A DNA stretch of 64,000 nt from CAVXJN01 sp963762165. GTDB taxonomy: Bacteria > Pseudomonadota > Gammaproteobacteria > JASBUN01. Under the pieces are notes generated by a model that worked only from the letters and a program-made list of their open reading frames with translations, was not told where the DNA came from and did no database searches. The position numbers and the translations under genes were made by a program. The stretch covers positions 186,001 to 250,000 of the forward strand of contig CAVXJN010000003.1 of the NCBI GenBank assembly GCA_963762165.1, in the 5' to 3' direction. This document shows, piece after piece, positions 44,572 through 54,044 of the stretch; the stretch's first letter is position 1; every line of letters starts with the position of its first letter.

Positions 44572-46411
44572 TCAATTTGGCTGGGCGCGGCGCAAGGCAA
44601 GGATCTGAGTGGCGAACCAGAACGGATCGTTCCGTATTGATTGCCGACCGACGTTGAGCGCACTGCGCGCTTGCGTCTCCAAAGCCTGATCGTGACGCAC
44701 CGCAACCGAACGCAGGCTGACGTCAATCAGCACGGACGATGGCGACGGCATCGGGCCATCCGCGATCACCGGCTCGTAGACGCCATAGGGAAGCAACAAA
44801 TCCTCACTCAGTCGCCAACCCTGCGGCTGGTGGAACCGCTGCCAGGCCTGTTGCACCAACTGGTCGCTGAGCGCACGAGCGCTCTCGCTGTCGGCGACTT
44901 CTGCCCAAGCCTGCAAGCCGGCTGCCACGTAGGCGTAGTCCTCCAATGTGGCATCGCCGAGGCTCGCCGTGCCGGCGCGTGCCCGCAACAAGCGGTTGCC
45001 GTCCCATAACCGGGAAACCAGATAATCGTGTATGCGCTGGGCGGCAGCCCGGTAACGCGGTGCGCCAGTGACTTTTGCGGCATGGCTCAATGCCCTCAAG
45101 GCCAAACCGTTCCAACCCGCCAACAGCTTGGTGTCCCGCGGCAACGAGCGCTGGCGCTGCGCCGCGCGTAATTTGGCAATGGCGCTGGAGCGCAGCGTCT
45201 CGACCTTGGCTCGATCGAGTTTCAAGGTTTGCGCCGCCTGCTCCACGGATGCGACCTGCACCGGCAGATAGCCCGCCTCCAACTCAGGCGCGGCGCCACC
45301 GAGACCCCAAAGCTTGGCGACCATTGCCCGTTCCGGCGCTGTCAGCAAACGTTCCAGCGCCACCGGCGACCACAGGTAAAAACCGCCTTCCACACCCTGT
45401 TCGTCAACGGCGGAAAGGCTGGCAATCATCGCGCCGCTCGAATCCGAAAGCTCCGCAAACATGAATCGCAGCGTATCGAGCGCGACCTCCCGATAGCGCG
45501 GTTCATTGAGACGCTCGGCCGCAGTCAGATAGACTTCGGCCAACAACGCATTGTCGTAGAGCATTTTCTCGAAATGCGGGGTCTTCCAATTGGGATCGAC
45601 GGTGTAGCGGAAAAAGCCACCGCGCAGATGATCGCGCAGGCCTTGGCTTGCCATTTGATCCAGGGTCAGGCGCAAAAACGCCGCCAGTTTGCCGCTGGAA
45701 TCCCGGTCGAGCAGCTGCAGCAACGCCGCCAGTTGCGGTGCCTGGGGGAACTTGTTGGGACCGCCGAATCCTCCCGCCAGTTGATCGCCCAGCTCGAGGG
45801 AACTTTTCGATCAGCGCATTGCTCATTTGCGGCGCGAACTGACTCGCCAGGTCCGGACCTGGCGACACTTCGCCATGGGAAAGCGCGCTCGCGGCCCGTT
45901 CCGCAGTTTGTTCCAGGGCATCGGGCTCCTGCCGCCAGCGTTCCTGCAATCCATCGAGCAGGCGTCGGAAATCGTCCGGCGGCAGGTACACCATGCCCAA
46001 CAGCGGATAGCCTTTCGGAGTCAGGAACACGTTCAGCGGCCAACCGGAATAACCGCGCGTGCGCTCGACGAACTCGATCATGCTTGCGTCCAACGCCGGC
46101 TGCAGCTCCCGATCCACCTTGACCGGAATGAAATACCGGTTCAAGAGCGCGGCGATGGCCGGGTCACGGTAGGACTCGCGCTGCATGACATGACACCAGT
46201 GGCAGGCGAAATAGCCAATGGAAACGAACAACGGTTTGTGTTCGCGCCGAGCGCGCGCAAGGGTATCGGCGTTCCATTCCTGCCAATGGACCGGATCGTT
46301 GCCGTGCATGGCCAGATACGGGGAGGGATGACCAAGCAACTCGTTACGCAACTCAGCGGCATGGGCCGCAACGCCGAGCAGACCCAAGAACAGGAAAAGC
46401 AACGCGCGCAT
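44572..46411 (-). pseudogene. DUF255/YyaL-type thioredoxin-domain protein, one frameshift
   Basis: About 610 residues. A signal peptide (FLGLLGVAAHA) precedes NELLGHPSPYLAMHGNDPVHW and the thioredoxin-like active site FACHWCHVMQRESY. Then come GWPLNVFLTPKGYPLLG, GGFGGPNKFP, the RGGFFRYTVDPNWKTPHFEKML block and a long alpha/alpha barrel half with LLAGWNGLALRAL. One extra base at the GGG run (45798-45800) breaks it. The start at 46411 gives the signal peptide, implying a periplasmic enzyme, whereas many family members are cytosolic. The reaction is unknown. Confidence 0.8.
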
Positions 46412-46493
46412 AGCGGCCTCTGTCACGGTACCTAGAGCATATGACCGTCGGTCGCGGGAAAAAATCCCGCTCGACCATCTCCATCGGCGCGGA

Positions 46494-47480
46494 CTAGGGT
46501 GCCCGATTCGGGTCTTCGCCGGGGCCCTTGCCAGACGAGTCGTCGGAATCGTCGTCGCCGGAGCGCCCGAGGTCGTCCATTTCCCGGTTGATACGCTCGA
46601 ACTCATCGTCCAGCTCTTCGTCGCTCATGGGGCGATAGGGCTCGACGTCCTCGTCAGCGTCGGCTGCTGCCGCAGGGGCGGCTTGCGACCGCTGCCCGCC
46701 CTGATCCGGGTCTTCTTGCTCTTCGTCTTCGGCAGGTCGACGCACATAGAAACGCGCAAAGAAAACGCCGAGCTCGAACAACAACCACATAGGGACCGCG
46801 AGCAAGGTCTGGGAAATCACGTCCGGGGGGGTCAGCAGCATGCCGATGACGAAGGTCCCAACCACCACATAAGGACGCTTCGAGGCCAGCGCCTTGGGCG
46901 TGGTGATGCCGGCCCACACCAGAAGAATAGTGACGATGGGTACCTCGAAAGCAATGCCGAATGCGAAAAACACCGTCAATACGAAATCGAGGTATTTGCT
47001 GATGTCGGTCATGATCGCCACGCCGTGGGGCGCAGTGCTGGTGAAGAACGCGAACACCAGCGGGAACACGACAAAATAGGCGAACACCATTCCCGCATAG
47101 AACAAGACAATGCTGGTGGCCAGTATGGGCACTGCCAGACGGCGCTCGTGAGCGTACAGACCGGGGGCGACGAACTTCCAGAACTGATGCAGGATGAACG
47201 GCATCGCCAGGAAAATCGACAACACCATGGTCAGCTTGAACGGCGTCAGGAACGGCGAGGCCACATCGATCGCCACCATACTGCTGCCTTCCGGCAGCCT
47301 TGCCATCAGCGGCCCGGCGACGATGGTGTACAGGTCATTGGAGAAATAAAACAGGCACAGGAAGATCACCACCACTGCCAAAATCATCTTCAGCAGCCGG
47401 TCGCGCAACTCAAGCAGATGCGAGACGAAACTCTGGCCTTCGTCCAGGTCCGATTCGGGGGGGTTACTTGGCTTGGTCAT
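46494..47480 (-). CDS. tatC: Sec-independent protein translocase TatC, long acidic tail
   Basis: This 328-residue inner-membrane protein is the signal-binding core of the twin-arginine translocase. It shows SFVSHLLELRDRLL at the start, SPFLTPFKLT, the FWKFVAPGLYAHER motif and six hydrophobic segments, and ends its core near residue 250. Some 75 further residues rich in Asp, Glu and Pro follow, much longer than usual for TatC. It overlaps tatB by 17 bases and is last in the his-tat operon. Confidence 0.95.
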   Translation of the reverse strand: MTKPSNPPESDLDEGQSFVSHLLELRDRLLKMILAVVVIFLCLFYFSNDLYTIVAGPLMARLPEGSSMVAIDVASPFLTPFKLTMVLSIFLAMPFILHQFWKFVAPGLYAHERRLAVPILATSIVLFYAGMVFAYFVVFPLVFAFFTSTAPHGVAIMTDISKYLDFVLTVFFAFGIAFEVPIVTILLVWAGITTPKALASKRPYVVVGTFVIGMLLTPPDVISQTLLAVPMWLLFELGVFFARFYVRRPAEDEEQEDPDQGGQRSQAAPAAAADADEDVEPYRPMSDEELDDEFERINREMDDLGRSGDDDSDDSSGKGPGEDPNRAP

Positions 47481-47928
47481 CGATCGGCGGCGAGTCGCTG
47501 GCGGGCGTGTCCGCCTTCTTGGTCTTGTTCGGTTCCGAATTCGCGTTCGGCGCGTCCGCTACGGATGGGCCCTGACTTGATGCCGCCTTGACGAGGTATT
47601 CGTGCTCCGCGTCTTTGAATTCCGCTTCCGCTTGCTCCAGTTTCTCTCTGCTTTCACGCAATGAGGCGCGGGTGTCGTTGACCGCCTCGCGCGTCTGCTC
47701 GACGATTTCGTGCATACCGGACGAATCGGCCTGCTCTTTGAGCACGCGCCGCAGTTCATCGGCGGCGATTTCGCGGTCGATATCGGCCTTGACGGATTGC
47801 ACGAAACGTCGCCCGCGGCCCAGCCAGTAACCGGCTTTTCGCGCCAGTCCTGGCAACCGCTCGGGGCCGATGACGATCAGCGCGACGACCATGATGACCG
47901 CCAATTCCCAGAAGCCGATATCGAACAT
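47464..47928 (-). CDS. tatB: Sec-independent protein translocase TatB
   Basis: This 154-residue protein has the TatB N-terminal helix MFDIGFWELAVIMVVALIVIGPERLP, followed by an amphipathic helix and a charged, partly coiled-coil tail. It docks on TatC and receives twin-arginine signal peptides. The ATG at 47928 gives the canonical start; an upstream extension is spurious. It lies between tatA and tatC. Confidence 0.94.
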   Translation of the reverse strand: MFDIGFWELAVIMVVALIVIGPERLPGLARKAGYWLGRGRRFVQSVKADIDREIAADELRRVLKEQADSSGMHEIVEQTREAVNDTRASLRESREKLEQAEAEFKDAEHEYLVKAASSQGPSVADAPNANSEPNKTKKADTPASDSPPIDDQAK

Positions 47929-48003
47929 GTCAGTAGGTGAGTTGACGCCTGCTGCGGTCGGCACGGGCGCGGCGATTGCGCCGTGCCGAAGCAGGCAAGC
48001 GCG

Positions 48004-48267
48004 TCAGGCCTGATGGTTGTCCCGAGATTTTTCCCGCGACGTGACTTCGCCTTCGATGACGTCGCTTTCGCTACGCTCCTCGATCTTGTGGTCTTTGTGG
48101 TCTTTGTGCGCTTCGGTCTGTTCGTCCTCGCCTTCCTTCACGGCATTTTTGAAACCGCGGATGGCGCCACCCAAATCGCCGCCCAGATTGCGCAGCTTTT
48201 TGGTGCCGAACAACAGCAGCACGATGGCCAGGATGATGAGAAGTTGCCAGATACTGATGCCGCCCAT
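48004..48267 (-). CDS. tatA: Sec-independent protein translocase TatA
   Basis: This 87-residue protein begins MGGISIWQLLIILAIVLLLFGTKKL and continues with NLGGDLGGAIRGFKNAV, the amphipathic helix of TatA, which oligomerises to form the passage for folded proteins. GGAGAG precedes the ATG at 48267. It follows hisE by about 160 bases, an arrangement frequent in Gammaproteobacteria. A histidine-rich tail follows. The Tat-type signal on the importer binding protein at 1.2 kb is a likely substrate. Confidence 0.94.
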   Translation of the reverse strand: MGGISIWQLLIILAIVLLLFGTKKLRNLGGDLGGAIRGFKNAVKEGEDEQTEAHKDHKDHKIEERSESDVIEGEVTSREKSRDNHQA

Positions 48268-48426
48268 GTCGTCTCTCCAACTACGTGTCAAAAGCCCGGA
48301 AGCTCATAACCCGATCAGGATGATCGCCTGTCCGGGTTCGGTTCCGTCCGACGTTTCCGGTGTTAATAAATCCGTGATGCCGACGATCCGTCCGCGCTGC
48401 CGATCGTCACGCCGCTGTGCGCCAGC

Positions 48427-48747
48427 TCAGCGCTCCTCGCGCTGACGTTTCTCCTGCAATCCGGACAGACCGAAACGCCGGTCCAGTTCCGCCAGCACGT
48501 CATTCGGGCCGAGGCCCTGCGAGGCCAGCAAAACCAGCGAATGAAACCACAGGTCGGCAGTCTCATACACGATCTGCTCGCGGTTGCCCTCTTTGCCGGC
48601 AAGCACGGTCTCGGTGGCCTCTTCGCCGATTTTCTTCAAAATCGCATCGGTGCCCTTGGCGTACAGCGATGCCACGTAGGACGAGTCCGGCTCCGCCTGT
48701 TTGCGCTCTTCCAATATCAGCGCCAACTTGTCGAGTATATCACTCAT
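48427..48747 (-). CDS. hisE: Phosphoribosyl-ATP pyrophosphatase
   Basis: This 106-residue MazG-fold enzyme removes pyrophosphate from phosphoribosyl-ATP, the second step of histidine synthesis. It has DSSYVASLYAKGTDAILKKIGEEATETVLAGK, including the acidic metal-binding residues, and a YETADLWFHSLVLLA helix. HisE and HisI are separate genes here. It starts 34 bases after hisI. Confidence 0.94.
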   Translation of the reverse strand: MSDILDKLALILEERKQAEPDSSYVASLYAKGTDAILKKIGEEATETVLAGKEGNREQIVYETADLWFHSLVLLASQGLGPNDVLAELDRRFGLSGLQEKRQREER

Positions 48748-48781
48748 GCCGTATGCAAAACCTACCGCGCTGGGTACGGGG

Positions 48782-49168
48782 TTACTTGTAGATACTGGCC
48801 GGATCCTTCAATACCGGCTCGACCGCCTGCCATTGTCCGTCTTGCAAGCGCTGGTAGAAACAACTGTGGCGCCCGGTGTGGCAGGCGATTCCGCCGCGTT
48901 GCTCAACCGTCAACAGGACCACGTCATTGTCGCAGTCCAAGCGGATATCCGATACCACCTGCTGATGCCCGGATTCCTCGCCTTTGTGCCACAATTTGCC
49001 CCGCGACCGGGACCAATACACCGCGTGTCCGGTTTCCGCGGTCAAGCGGAGCGCTTCGCGATTGGCCCAGGCGAACATGAGTACGCGGCCGCTGCCCTGT
49101 TCCTGGGCGATGACCGGCACCAACCCATCGGCAGTCCACTTGACATCATCCAGCCATTGGTCGCTCAT
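48782..49168 (-). CDS. hisI: Phosphoribosyl-AMP cyclohydrolase
   Basis: This 128-residue zinc enzyme opens the purine ring of PR-AMP, the third step of histidine synthesis. It has LMFAWANREALRLTAETGHAVYWSRSR, KGEESGHQQ, DCDNDVVLLTVEQ and the zinc motif ACHTGRHSCFY. The ATG at 49168 gives the usual start. It follows hisF by 55 bases. Confidence 0.94.
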   Translation of the reverse strand: MSDQWLDDVKWTADGLVPVIAQEQGSGRVLMFAWANREALRLTAETGHAVYWSRSRGKLWHKGEESGHQQVVSDIRLDCDNDVVLLTVEQRGGIACHTGRHSCFYQRLQDGQWQAVEPVLKDPASIYK

Positions 49169-49223
49169 GATTGCGATTCCCGCGGCGCCTGGAGCCAGTA
49201 TACGCGTCGCCTGCGGCAATTAC

Positions 49224-49997
49224 TCACGCGCGGACCTCGACCTGGTGCTGCGCCAGGAATTCTTTCGCATCCGCAATAGTGTACTCGGCGAAGTGAAATA
49301 TGCTCGCAGCGAGCACTGCGTCCGCGCCGCCTTCGCGCACCCCTTCCACCAGATGCTGCAAATTGCCCACGCCACCGGAGGCGATCACCGGTACCGGCAC
49401 CGCATCCACCACCGCGCGGGTGAGCGCCAGGTCGAAACCGGACTTGGTACCGTCGCGGTCCATGCTCGTCAGCAGGATTTCGCCCGCGCCGTATTCGGCC
49501 ATGCGTGCAGCCCAGGCCACGGCATCGATGCCGGTAGGACGGCGACCGCCGTGGGTGAAGATTTCCCATTTCGGCGGTTTGCCTTCGCCGTTGACCTGCT
49601 TCGCGTCGATGGCAACGACGATGCACTGGGAACCGACCCGGTTGGCGGCCTCCTTGACGAACTCTGGATTGAAAACCGCCGCAGTGTTGATTGCCACTTT
49701 GTCGGCGCCAGCATTAAGCATGCGCCGAATATCGTCAATCTCGCGAATGCCGCCACCGACGGTCAGGGGTATGAATACTTCGCTGGCCACCTGTTCGACC
49801 ACGTGGACGATGGTGTCGCGGTCTTCATGGCTGGCGGTGATATCGAGGAAAGTGATTTCATCGGCACCAGCCTGATCGTAACGCCGCGCGACTTCCACAG
49901 GATCGCCGGCGTCGCGAATTTCGACGAAGCGCACACCTTTGACGACGCGGCCGTTGTCGACGTCCAAGCAGGGGATTATGCGCTTTGCGAGACTCAT
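49224..49997 (-). CDS. hisF: Imidazole glycerol-phosphate synthase, cyclase subunit
   Basis: This 257-residue TIM-barrel uses ammonia from HisH and PRFAR to make IGP and AICAR. It begins MSLAKRIIPCLDVDNGRVVKGV, with catalytic Asp11-type residue in CLDVD, and has ITASHEDRDT, VGGGIREIDD, and the second catalytic Asp in SMDRDGTKSGFD. It follows hisA by 50 bases. Sequence is normal for the family. Confidence 0.96.
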   Translation of the reverse strand: MSLAKRIIPCLDVDNGRVVKGVRFVEIRDAGDPVEVARRYDQAGADEITFLDITASHEDRDTIVHVVEQVASEVFIPLTVGGGIREIDDIRRMLNAGADKVAINTAAVFNPEFVKEAANRVGSQCIVVAIDAKQVNGEGKPPKWEIFTHGGRRPTGIDAVAWAARMAEYGAGEILLTSMDRDGTKSGFDLALTRAVVDAVPVPVIASGGVGNLQHLVEGVREGGADAVLAASIFHFAEYTIADAKEFLAQHQVEVRA

Positions 49998-50047
49998 GGT
50001 CAGATCCAGTGCGATCGGGCGTCGGCGGCTCGCGCGGGGTCAGGCGT

Positions 50048-50788
50048 TCAGTTCGAACTCAGCTCGTCGGCCAACTTCTGGCCGGCGGCGAAATCCAGCG
50101 AGCCTTCATAGATCGCGCGTCCGGTGATAGCGCCCATGATGCCTTCGTCGGCCACTGCACACAGGCCGCGAATATCGTCCAGGTTGGTAATGCCTCCCGA
50201 GGCGATCACCGGAATGGTGATTTCGCGGGCCAGCGCGACGGTGGCTTCGACGTTGACGCCGCTCATCATGCCGTCGCGGCCGATGTCGGTATATACGATG
50301 GCCGCGACGCCATCGCGCTCGAAATGTTGCGCCATGTCGACCACGTCGTGATTGGAAAGTTTCGACCAGCCGTCGATGGCCAGCTTGCCGCCCTTGGCGT
50401 CGAGGCCGACGATGATGTGGCCGGGAAATTCGAGACACAAATCATTGATGAAATGGGGCGCGGTGACCGCTTTGGTCCCGATGATGACAAACTGCACACC
50501 CGCTTCGAGATAGTTCTCGACCGTGTCTTCATCGCGGATGCCGCCGCCGACCTGGATCGGGATCTCCGGATACGCCTCGGCGATGTCGCGAATCACACTT
50601 GCGTTGGCCGGTTTGCCTGATACCGCACCGTTGAGGTCGACGATGTGCAAACGCCGTGCGCCAGCTTCCACCCAGCGCGCGGCCATCGCCAGCGGGTCGT
50701 CGGAAAAGACGGTCTCATCGTCCATATTGCCCTGGCGCAGTCGCACGCACTTGCCGTCTTTCAGATCGATGGCAGGGATCAACAACAT
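50048..50788 (-). CDS. hisA: ProFAR isomerase (phosphoribosylformimino-AICAR phosphate isomerase)
   Basis: This 246-residue TIM-barrel isomerises ProFAR to PRFAR. It begins MLLIPAIDLKDGKCVRLRQG with the catalytic Asp in AIDLKDG and has VGGGIRDEDTVENYL, VGLDAKGG and the second catalytic Asp in YTDIGRDGMMSG. It lies 103 bases after hisH and 50 bases before hisF, in the conserved his order. Confidence 0.96.
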   Translation of the reverse strand: MLLIPAIDLKDGKCVRLRQGNMDDETVFSDDPLAMAARWVEAGARRLHIVDLNGAVSGKPANASVIRDIAEAYPEIPIQVGGGIRDEDTVENYLEAGVQFVIIGTKAVTAPHFINDLCLEFPGHIIVGLDAKGGKLAIDGWSKLSNHDVVDMAQHFERDGVAAIVYTDIGRDGMMSGVNVEATVALAREITIPVIASGGITNLDDIRGLCAVADEGIMGAITGRAIYEGSLDFAAGQKLADELSSN

Positions 50789-50891
50789 GGCTCATTCCCC
50801 CAGTGTTCCGGATTGCTTCTTGTTTTTACTGTTTGCATGTTCGTGGCGTCGGCAATTTTCATCAAAGCCGCCGTCGCGGCCTGCACGTGGA

Positions 50892-51539
50892 TCATTGGCG
50901 ACCGTCCCAGGTCATGAAATTCTCCAGCAATTTCAGTCCTGCCCGCTGGCTCTTTTCGGGATGAAACTGCACCGCGAAAACATTTGCCCGGGCCGCCGCG
51001 CAAACGAAATCGAGCCCGTAATAGCAGGTCGCGGCGGTAATGCTGCGATCGGTCAGCTCAGCGTAATAGCTGTGCACGAAATAAAACCGCGCATCCTGTT
51101 CGATACCCTGCCACAGTGGATGATTTCGGGTCTGGCGAACCTCGTTCCAACCCATATGCGGAACTTTGAGCTTAGTGCCTGCGGCGCGGTCGACCATGGC
51201 CCCCGGGAAACGCCGCACCTGGCCGGGAAAAACGCCGAAGCCGTCCACACCGCCGTCTTCCTCGGAATGTTCCAGCAACGCCTGCAACCCCAGGCAAACG
51301 CCCAAAAACGGTTTTTCGGCCAACGCCTGGCGAATGACGGGGGCGAGCGCCAGCTGCTCGATTTGCGCCATCGCGTCGCCGATTGCGCCCTGGCCGGGGA
51401 ACACCACCCGGTCCGCTTCCATGATATGGGCCGGATTGGCGGTGACGGTCACCGTGGCTTCCGGGCTGACGTGTTCGAGCGCTTTGGCGACAGAGCGCAA
51501 ATTGCCCATGCCGTAATCGATTACCGCAACGGTTGTCAT
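50892..51539 (-). CDS. hisH: Imidazole glycerol-phosphate synthase, glutaminase subunit
   Basis: This 215-residue class I glutamine amidotransferase feeds ammonia to HisF. It has YGMGNLRSVAKALEHV at the start, the nucleophile Cys in FLGVCLGLQALLE, the HMGWNEV segment, and the C-terminal VQFHPEKSQRAG with catalytic His and Glu. Length is standard. Confidence 0.96.
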   Translation of the reverse strand: MTTVAVIDYGMGNLRSVAKALEHVSPEATVTVTANPAHIMEADRVVFPGQGAIGDAMAQIEQLALAPVIRQALAEKPFLGVCLGLQALLEHSEEDGGVDGFGVFPGQVRRFPGAMVDRAAGTKLKVPHMGWNEVRQTRNHPLWQGIEQDARFYFVHSYYAELTDRSITAATCYYGLDFVCAAARANVFAVQFHPEKSQRAGLKLLENFMTWDGRQ

Positions 51540-51577
51540 GAATCGAGCCTGTGCAATGTTCTGGTTGGATTCGGGAG

Positions 51578-52171
51578 CTAGAGGCTGCCTTTGGTCGATG
51601 GCATTTGACCCTGCATGCGCGGGTCCGCCTCCAGCGCCATGCGCAGGGCGCGACCGAATGCCTTGAAGATGGTTTCGGCGACGTGATGGGCGTTCACGCC
51701 CCGCAGGCTGTCGATGTGCAGCGTAACCTGAGCGTGGTTCACGAAGCCGTGGAAAAACTCATGAAACAGATCCACGTCGAAAGTGCCGATCCGGGCCCGG
51801 GGAAATTCCACCCCGTACACCAGCCCCGGACGGCCGGAGAAATCCACTACCACCCGCGCCAGCGCTTCGTCCAAAGGCACGTACGCGTGCCCGTAGCGAC
51901 GGATGCCCTTTTTGTCGCCAACGGCTTTCGCAAAAGCCTGACCCAAGGTAATACCGATGTCTTCCACGGTGTGATGGGCGTCGATGTGCAAATCGCCCTT
52001 GGCTTCGATCGATAGATCGATCATGCCGTGGCGGGCCACCTGGTCGAGCATGTGTTCCAGAAAGGGCACGCCGGTCTCGAACCTGGCATTGCCCTCGCCG
52101 TCCAAATTGAGGGCGACCGCGATTTGCGTTTCCAGCGTGTCGCGCTTGACTTCTGTTTTTCGGTCCGACAT
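51578..52171 (-). CDS. hisB: Imidazoleglycerol-phosphate dehydratase
   Basis: This 197-residue manganese enzyme dehydrates IGP to imidazole acetol phosphate. It has LDGEGNARFETGVPFLEHML, DLHIDAHHTVEDIGITLGQA, FDVDLFHEFFHGFVNHAQ and HHVAETIFKAFGRALRMAL, all metal-binding His/Glu motifs. It is the monofunctional form, without the phosphatase domain of E. coli HisB. The ATG at 52171 gives a normal N-terminus. It is the first gene of hisBHAFIE-tatABC and is divergent from fnr. Confidence 0.95.
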   Translation of the reverse strand: MSDRKTEVKRDTLETQIAVALNLDGEGNARFETGVPFLEHMLDQVARHGMIDLSIEAKGDLHIDAHHTVEDIGITLGQAFAKAVGDKKGIRRYGHAYVPLDEALARVVVDFSGRPGLVYGVEFPRARIGTFDVDLFHEFFHGFVNHAQVTLHIDSLRGVNAHHVAETIFKAFGRALRMALEADPRMQGQMPSTKGSL

Positions 52172-52297
52172 TTGAATTGATCCATCGCCCTTGGCGTGGA
52201 CTTGAGTTAGGAAAACCATTGAGCGCTGCACCGCGCTACACTGGGCAAACGACAACATCCAGAACCACCGGAACAGATTGGGAATTTGAACGATTCA

Positions 52298-52311
52298 TTG
52301 ATTCATGTCAA
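52298..52311. promoter_or_regulatory. FNR-box-like site upstream of fnr
   Basis: TTGATTCATGTCAA differs from the FNR consensus TTGAT-N4-ATCAA at one half-site base. It lies 45 bases before the fnr start codon, consistent with autoregulation. It could also reach the divergent hisB promoter. Confidence 0.65.
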
Positions 52312-52356
52312 TGAATTTGCTTCAATAATTCTTCAAGAGCTGGACGCGATTCGAGC

Positions 52357-53124
52357 ATGGCCGAAACCGATAAGATTGTGAGCTTGTCGCAAATCAAGCT
52401 CGGCTGCAAGAATTGCTCGCTGCACGAGCTTTGCCTGCCACTGGGGATTTCCGCCGCAGACCTGGATCGTCTGGAGCGGATCATCAGCCGTTCGCGGCCT
52501 ATGCAGCGTGGCGTACACCTATACCACCAGGGCGAGCCGTTCCGCTCCGTGTACGCCATCCGCACCGGGTCACTCAAAACCTACACCATCAGCGACGACG
52601 GCAACGAGCAAATCACCGGCTTCCACCTGCCCGGCGAGCTGGTCGGCCTGGAAGGTATCACCAACGAGGCCTATACGGGCGCCGCGCGGACACTGGAAAC
52701 CACCAATGTCTGCGAAATTCCGTTCAACCAGCTCGAAGCGCTGAGCGGGGATCTCCCGAGCCTGCGGCATCAGCTTCTGCGGATCATGGGCAAGGAGATT
52801 CTCGAGGAACAGGGCCTGCTCATGCTATTGGGCAAGAAGGCGGCGGAGGCGCGCTTGGCGTCATTGTTGTTGAGCCTGTCGAGCCGTTTCAGCGAACGGG
52901 GCTTCTCAGCGTTCGAATTTCGCCTGACCATGACCCGGAGCGATATCGGCAATTACCTGGGCCTGGCCGTGGAGACGGTAAGCCGCATTCTGACCCGCTT
53001 TCACGAACAGGGCCTGCTGACCGCCGACGGCAAGCTGGTTAAAGTCCACGACATGGCAGTGTTGCGCCAGATCGCAGGGTTGAACGCCTGCGAAGATTCC
53101 CGCCGCCCTGGACGCGCGCCCTAA
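52357..53124 (+). CDS. fnr: FNR/ANR-family oxygen-sensing transcription regulator
   Basis: This 255-residue regulator has the N-terminal [4Fe-4S] cysteines in LGCKNCSLHELCLP and the fourth Cys in TNVCEIPF. The cyclic-nucleotide-like fold includes LYHQGEPFRSVYAIRTGSLK; the helix-turn-helix reads TRSDIGNYLGLAVETVSRIL, the FNR recognition type (with Glu and Ser-Arg contacts). Oxygen destroys the cluster, so it activates genes under low oxygen. The two FNR boxes and the cbb3 oxidase cluster downstream agree with a microaerobic switch. Confidence 0.94.
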   Translation: MAETDKIVSLSQIKLGCKNCSLHELCLPLGISAADLDRLERIISRSRPMQRGVHLYHQGEPFRSVYAIRTGSLKTYTISDDGNEQITGFHLPGELVGLEGITNEAYTGAARTLETTNVCEIPFNQLEALSGDLPSLRHQLLRIMGKEILEEQGLLMLLGKKAAEARLASLLLSLSSRFSERGFSAFEFRLTMTRSDIGNYLGLAVETVSRILTRFHEQGLLTADGKLVKVHDMAVLRQIAGLNACEDSRRPGRAP

Positions 53125-53125
53125 C

Positions 53126-53149
53126 CCCGCCCCCCGCTGAAGGGGCGGG
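53126..53149 (+). terminator. GC-rich hairpin after fnr
   Basis: CCCGCCCC pairs with GGGGCGGG around an 8-base loop directly after the fnr stop. No T-run follows, so it is a weak terminator or an mRNA-end structure. Confidence 0.4.
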
Positions 53150-53170
53150 TCTACCGGCTGAACTCTTTCG

Positions 53171-53184
53171 TTGACCTGCGTCAA
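53171..53184. promoter_or_regulatory. FNR-box-like palindrome upstream of ompW and the cco cluster
   Basis: TTGACCTGCGTCAA is a perfect palindrome of TTGAC-N4-GTCAA, a frequent variant of the FNR box. It lies 111 bases before the ompW start. OmpW is FNR-controlled in E. coli, and the cbb3 genes follow on the same strand. Confidence 0.65.
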
Positions 53185-53294
53185 GACCGCGCCCACAGCC
53201 GCTCGGGATAATCTACGGCCCAGACTACTGGTCGCCGTCGACACACGTCTTCCGACGGCGCTATGTTGGACTAAACACTAAGGAGTACGCAGGT

Positions 53295-54002
53295 ATGAGC
53301 GCCAAAACAGTTCTCCCGATCGCGGCGGCAGCGTTGGCGGGCGCGGCGATAGCGCCGCCGGCCATGGCCCTGGATCAGGGCGATTGGTTCGGCCGCGTGG
53401 GCATCACCCATGTCGCCCCGAACGAAAGCAGTGGCCCGGTGACCACCCCGGGCGGCCCGGCGGCGGGCACCGAAACCAACATCGACGACGATACCCGCTT
53501 GGGTTTTACGGTGGGCTATATGCTCACCCCGCACATTGGCATCGAGCTGCTCGGTGCATTGCCCTTCGAACACCACATCAGTCCCAACGCCACGCTGGCA
53601 GGCATCACCGGCGGCGGCACCATCGCCAGCACCAAACACCTCCCGCCGGTTCTGAGCGCACAGTACTACTTCCGACCCAAGACCAGTGTGCGCCCGTACG
53701 TAGGCGTGGGAGTGAATTACACCCGGTTCTTCGACGAAAAAGTCCGCGGCGGCTTGGCTGGCGCCGGCTACGGCAGCATGGACCTGAAGGATTCCTGGGG
53801 GCTGGCCGGGCAGGTGGGCGTCGATGTGGACGTGTCCCACAATTGGTTCGTAAACTTCGATCTTCGTTATATTGATATCAACACCAAGGCGACCATCCGC
53901 GAAAGCAGCACCGGTTCCGGCGCGCTGGGCTCGACCCTGACTATCGACGACGTGCAGATTGATCCCTGGGTCTACACCATCTCCGTCGGCACCACCTTTT
54001 AG
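53295..54002 (+). CDS. ompW: OmpW-family outer-membrane protein
   Basis: This 235-residue protein has a Sec signal peptide (AAALAGAAIAPPAMA) and an eight-strand beta-barrel pattern. It starts GDWFGRVGITHVAPNESSG and has the LGFTVGYMLTPHIGIELLGALPFEH block, QYYFRPKTSVRPYVGVGVNYT, and a C-terminal VYTISVGTTF ending in the Phe required for barrel assembly. AAGGAG precedes the ATG. OmpW channels small hydrophobic molecules and is often induced by low oxygen or stress. Confidence 0.9.
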   Translation: MSAKTVLPIAAAALAGAAIAPPAMALDQGDWFGRVGITHVAPNESSGPVTTPGGPAAGTETNIDDDTRLGFTVGYMLTPHIGIELLGALPFEHHISPNATLAGITGGGTIASTKHLPPVLSAQYYFRPKTSVRPYVGVGVNYTRFFDEKVRGGLAGAGYGSMDLKDSWGLAGQVGVDVDVSHNWFVNFDLRYIDINTKATIRESSTGSGALGSTLTIDDVQIDPWVYTISVGTTF

Positions 54003-54018
54003 CCGCGGGTTGGCATTG

Positions 54019-54044
54019 GCGGAGGCGTCACCCGGCGCCTCCGC
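54019..54044 (+). other. Hairpin between ompW and ccoN
   Basis: GCGGAGGCG pairs perfectly with CGCCTCCGC around an 8-base loop. No T-run follows. It may mark an mRNA 3' end or attenuate read-through from the FNR-controlled ompW promoter into ccoN. Confidence 0.45.
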
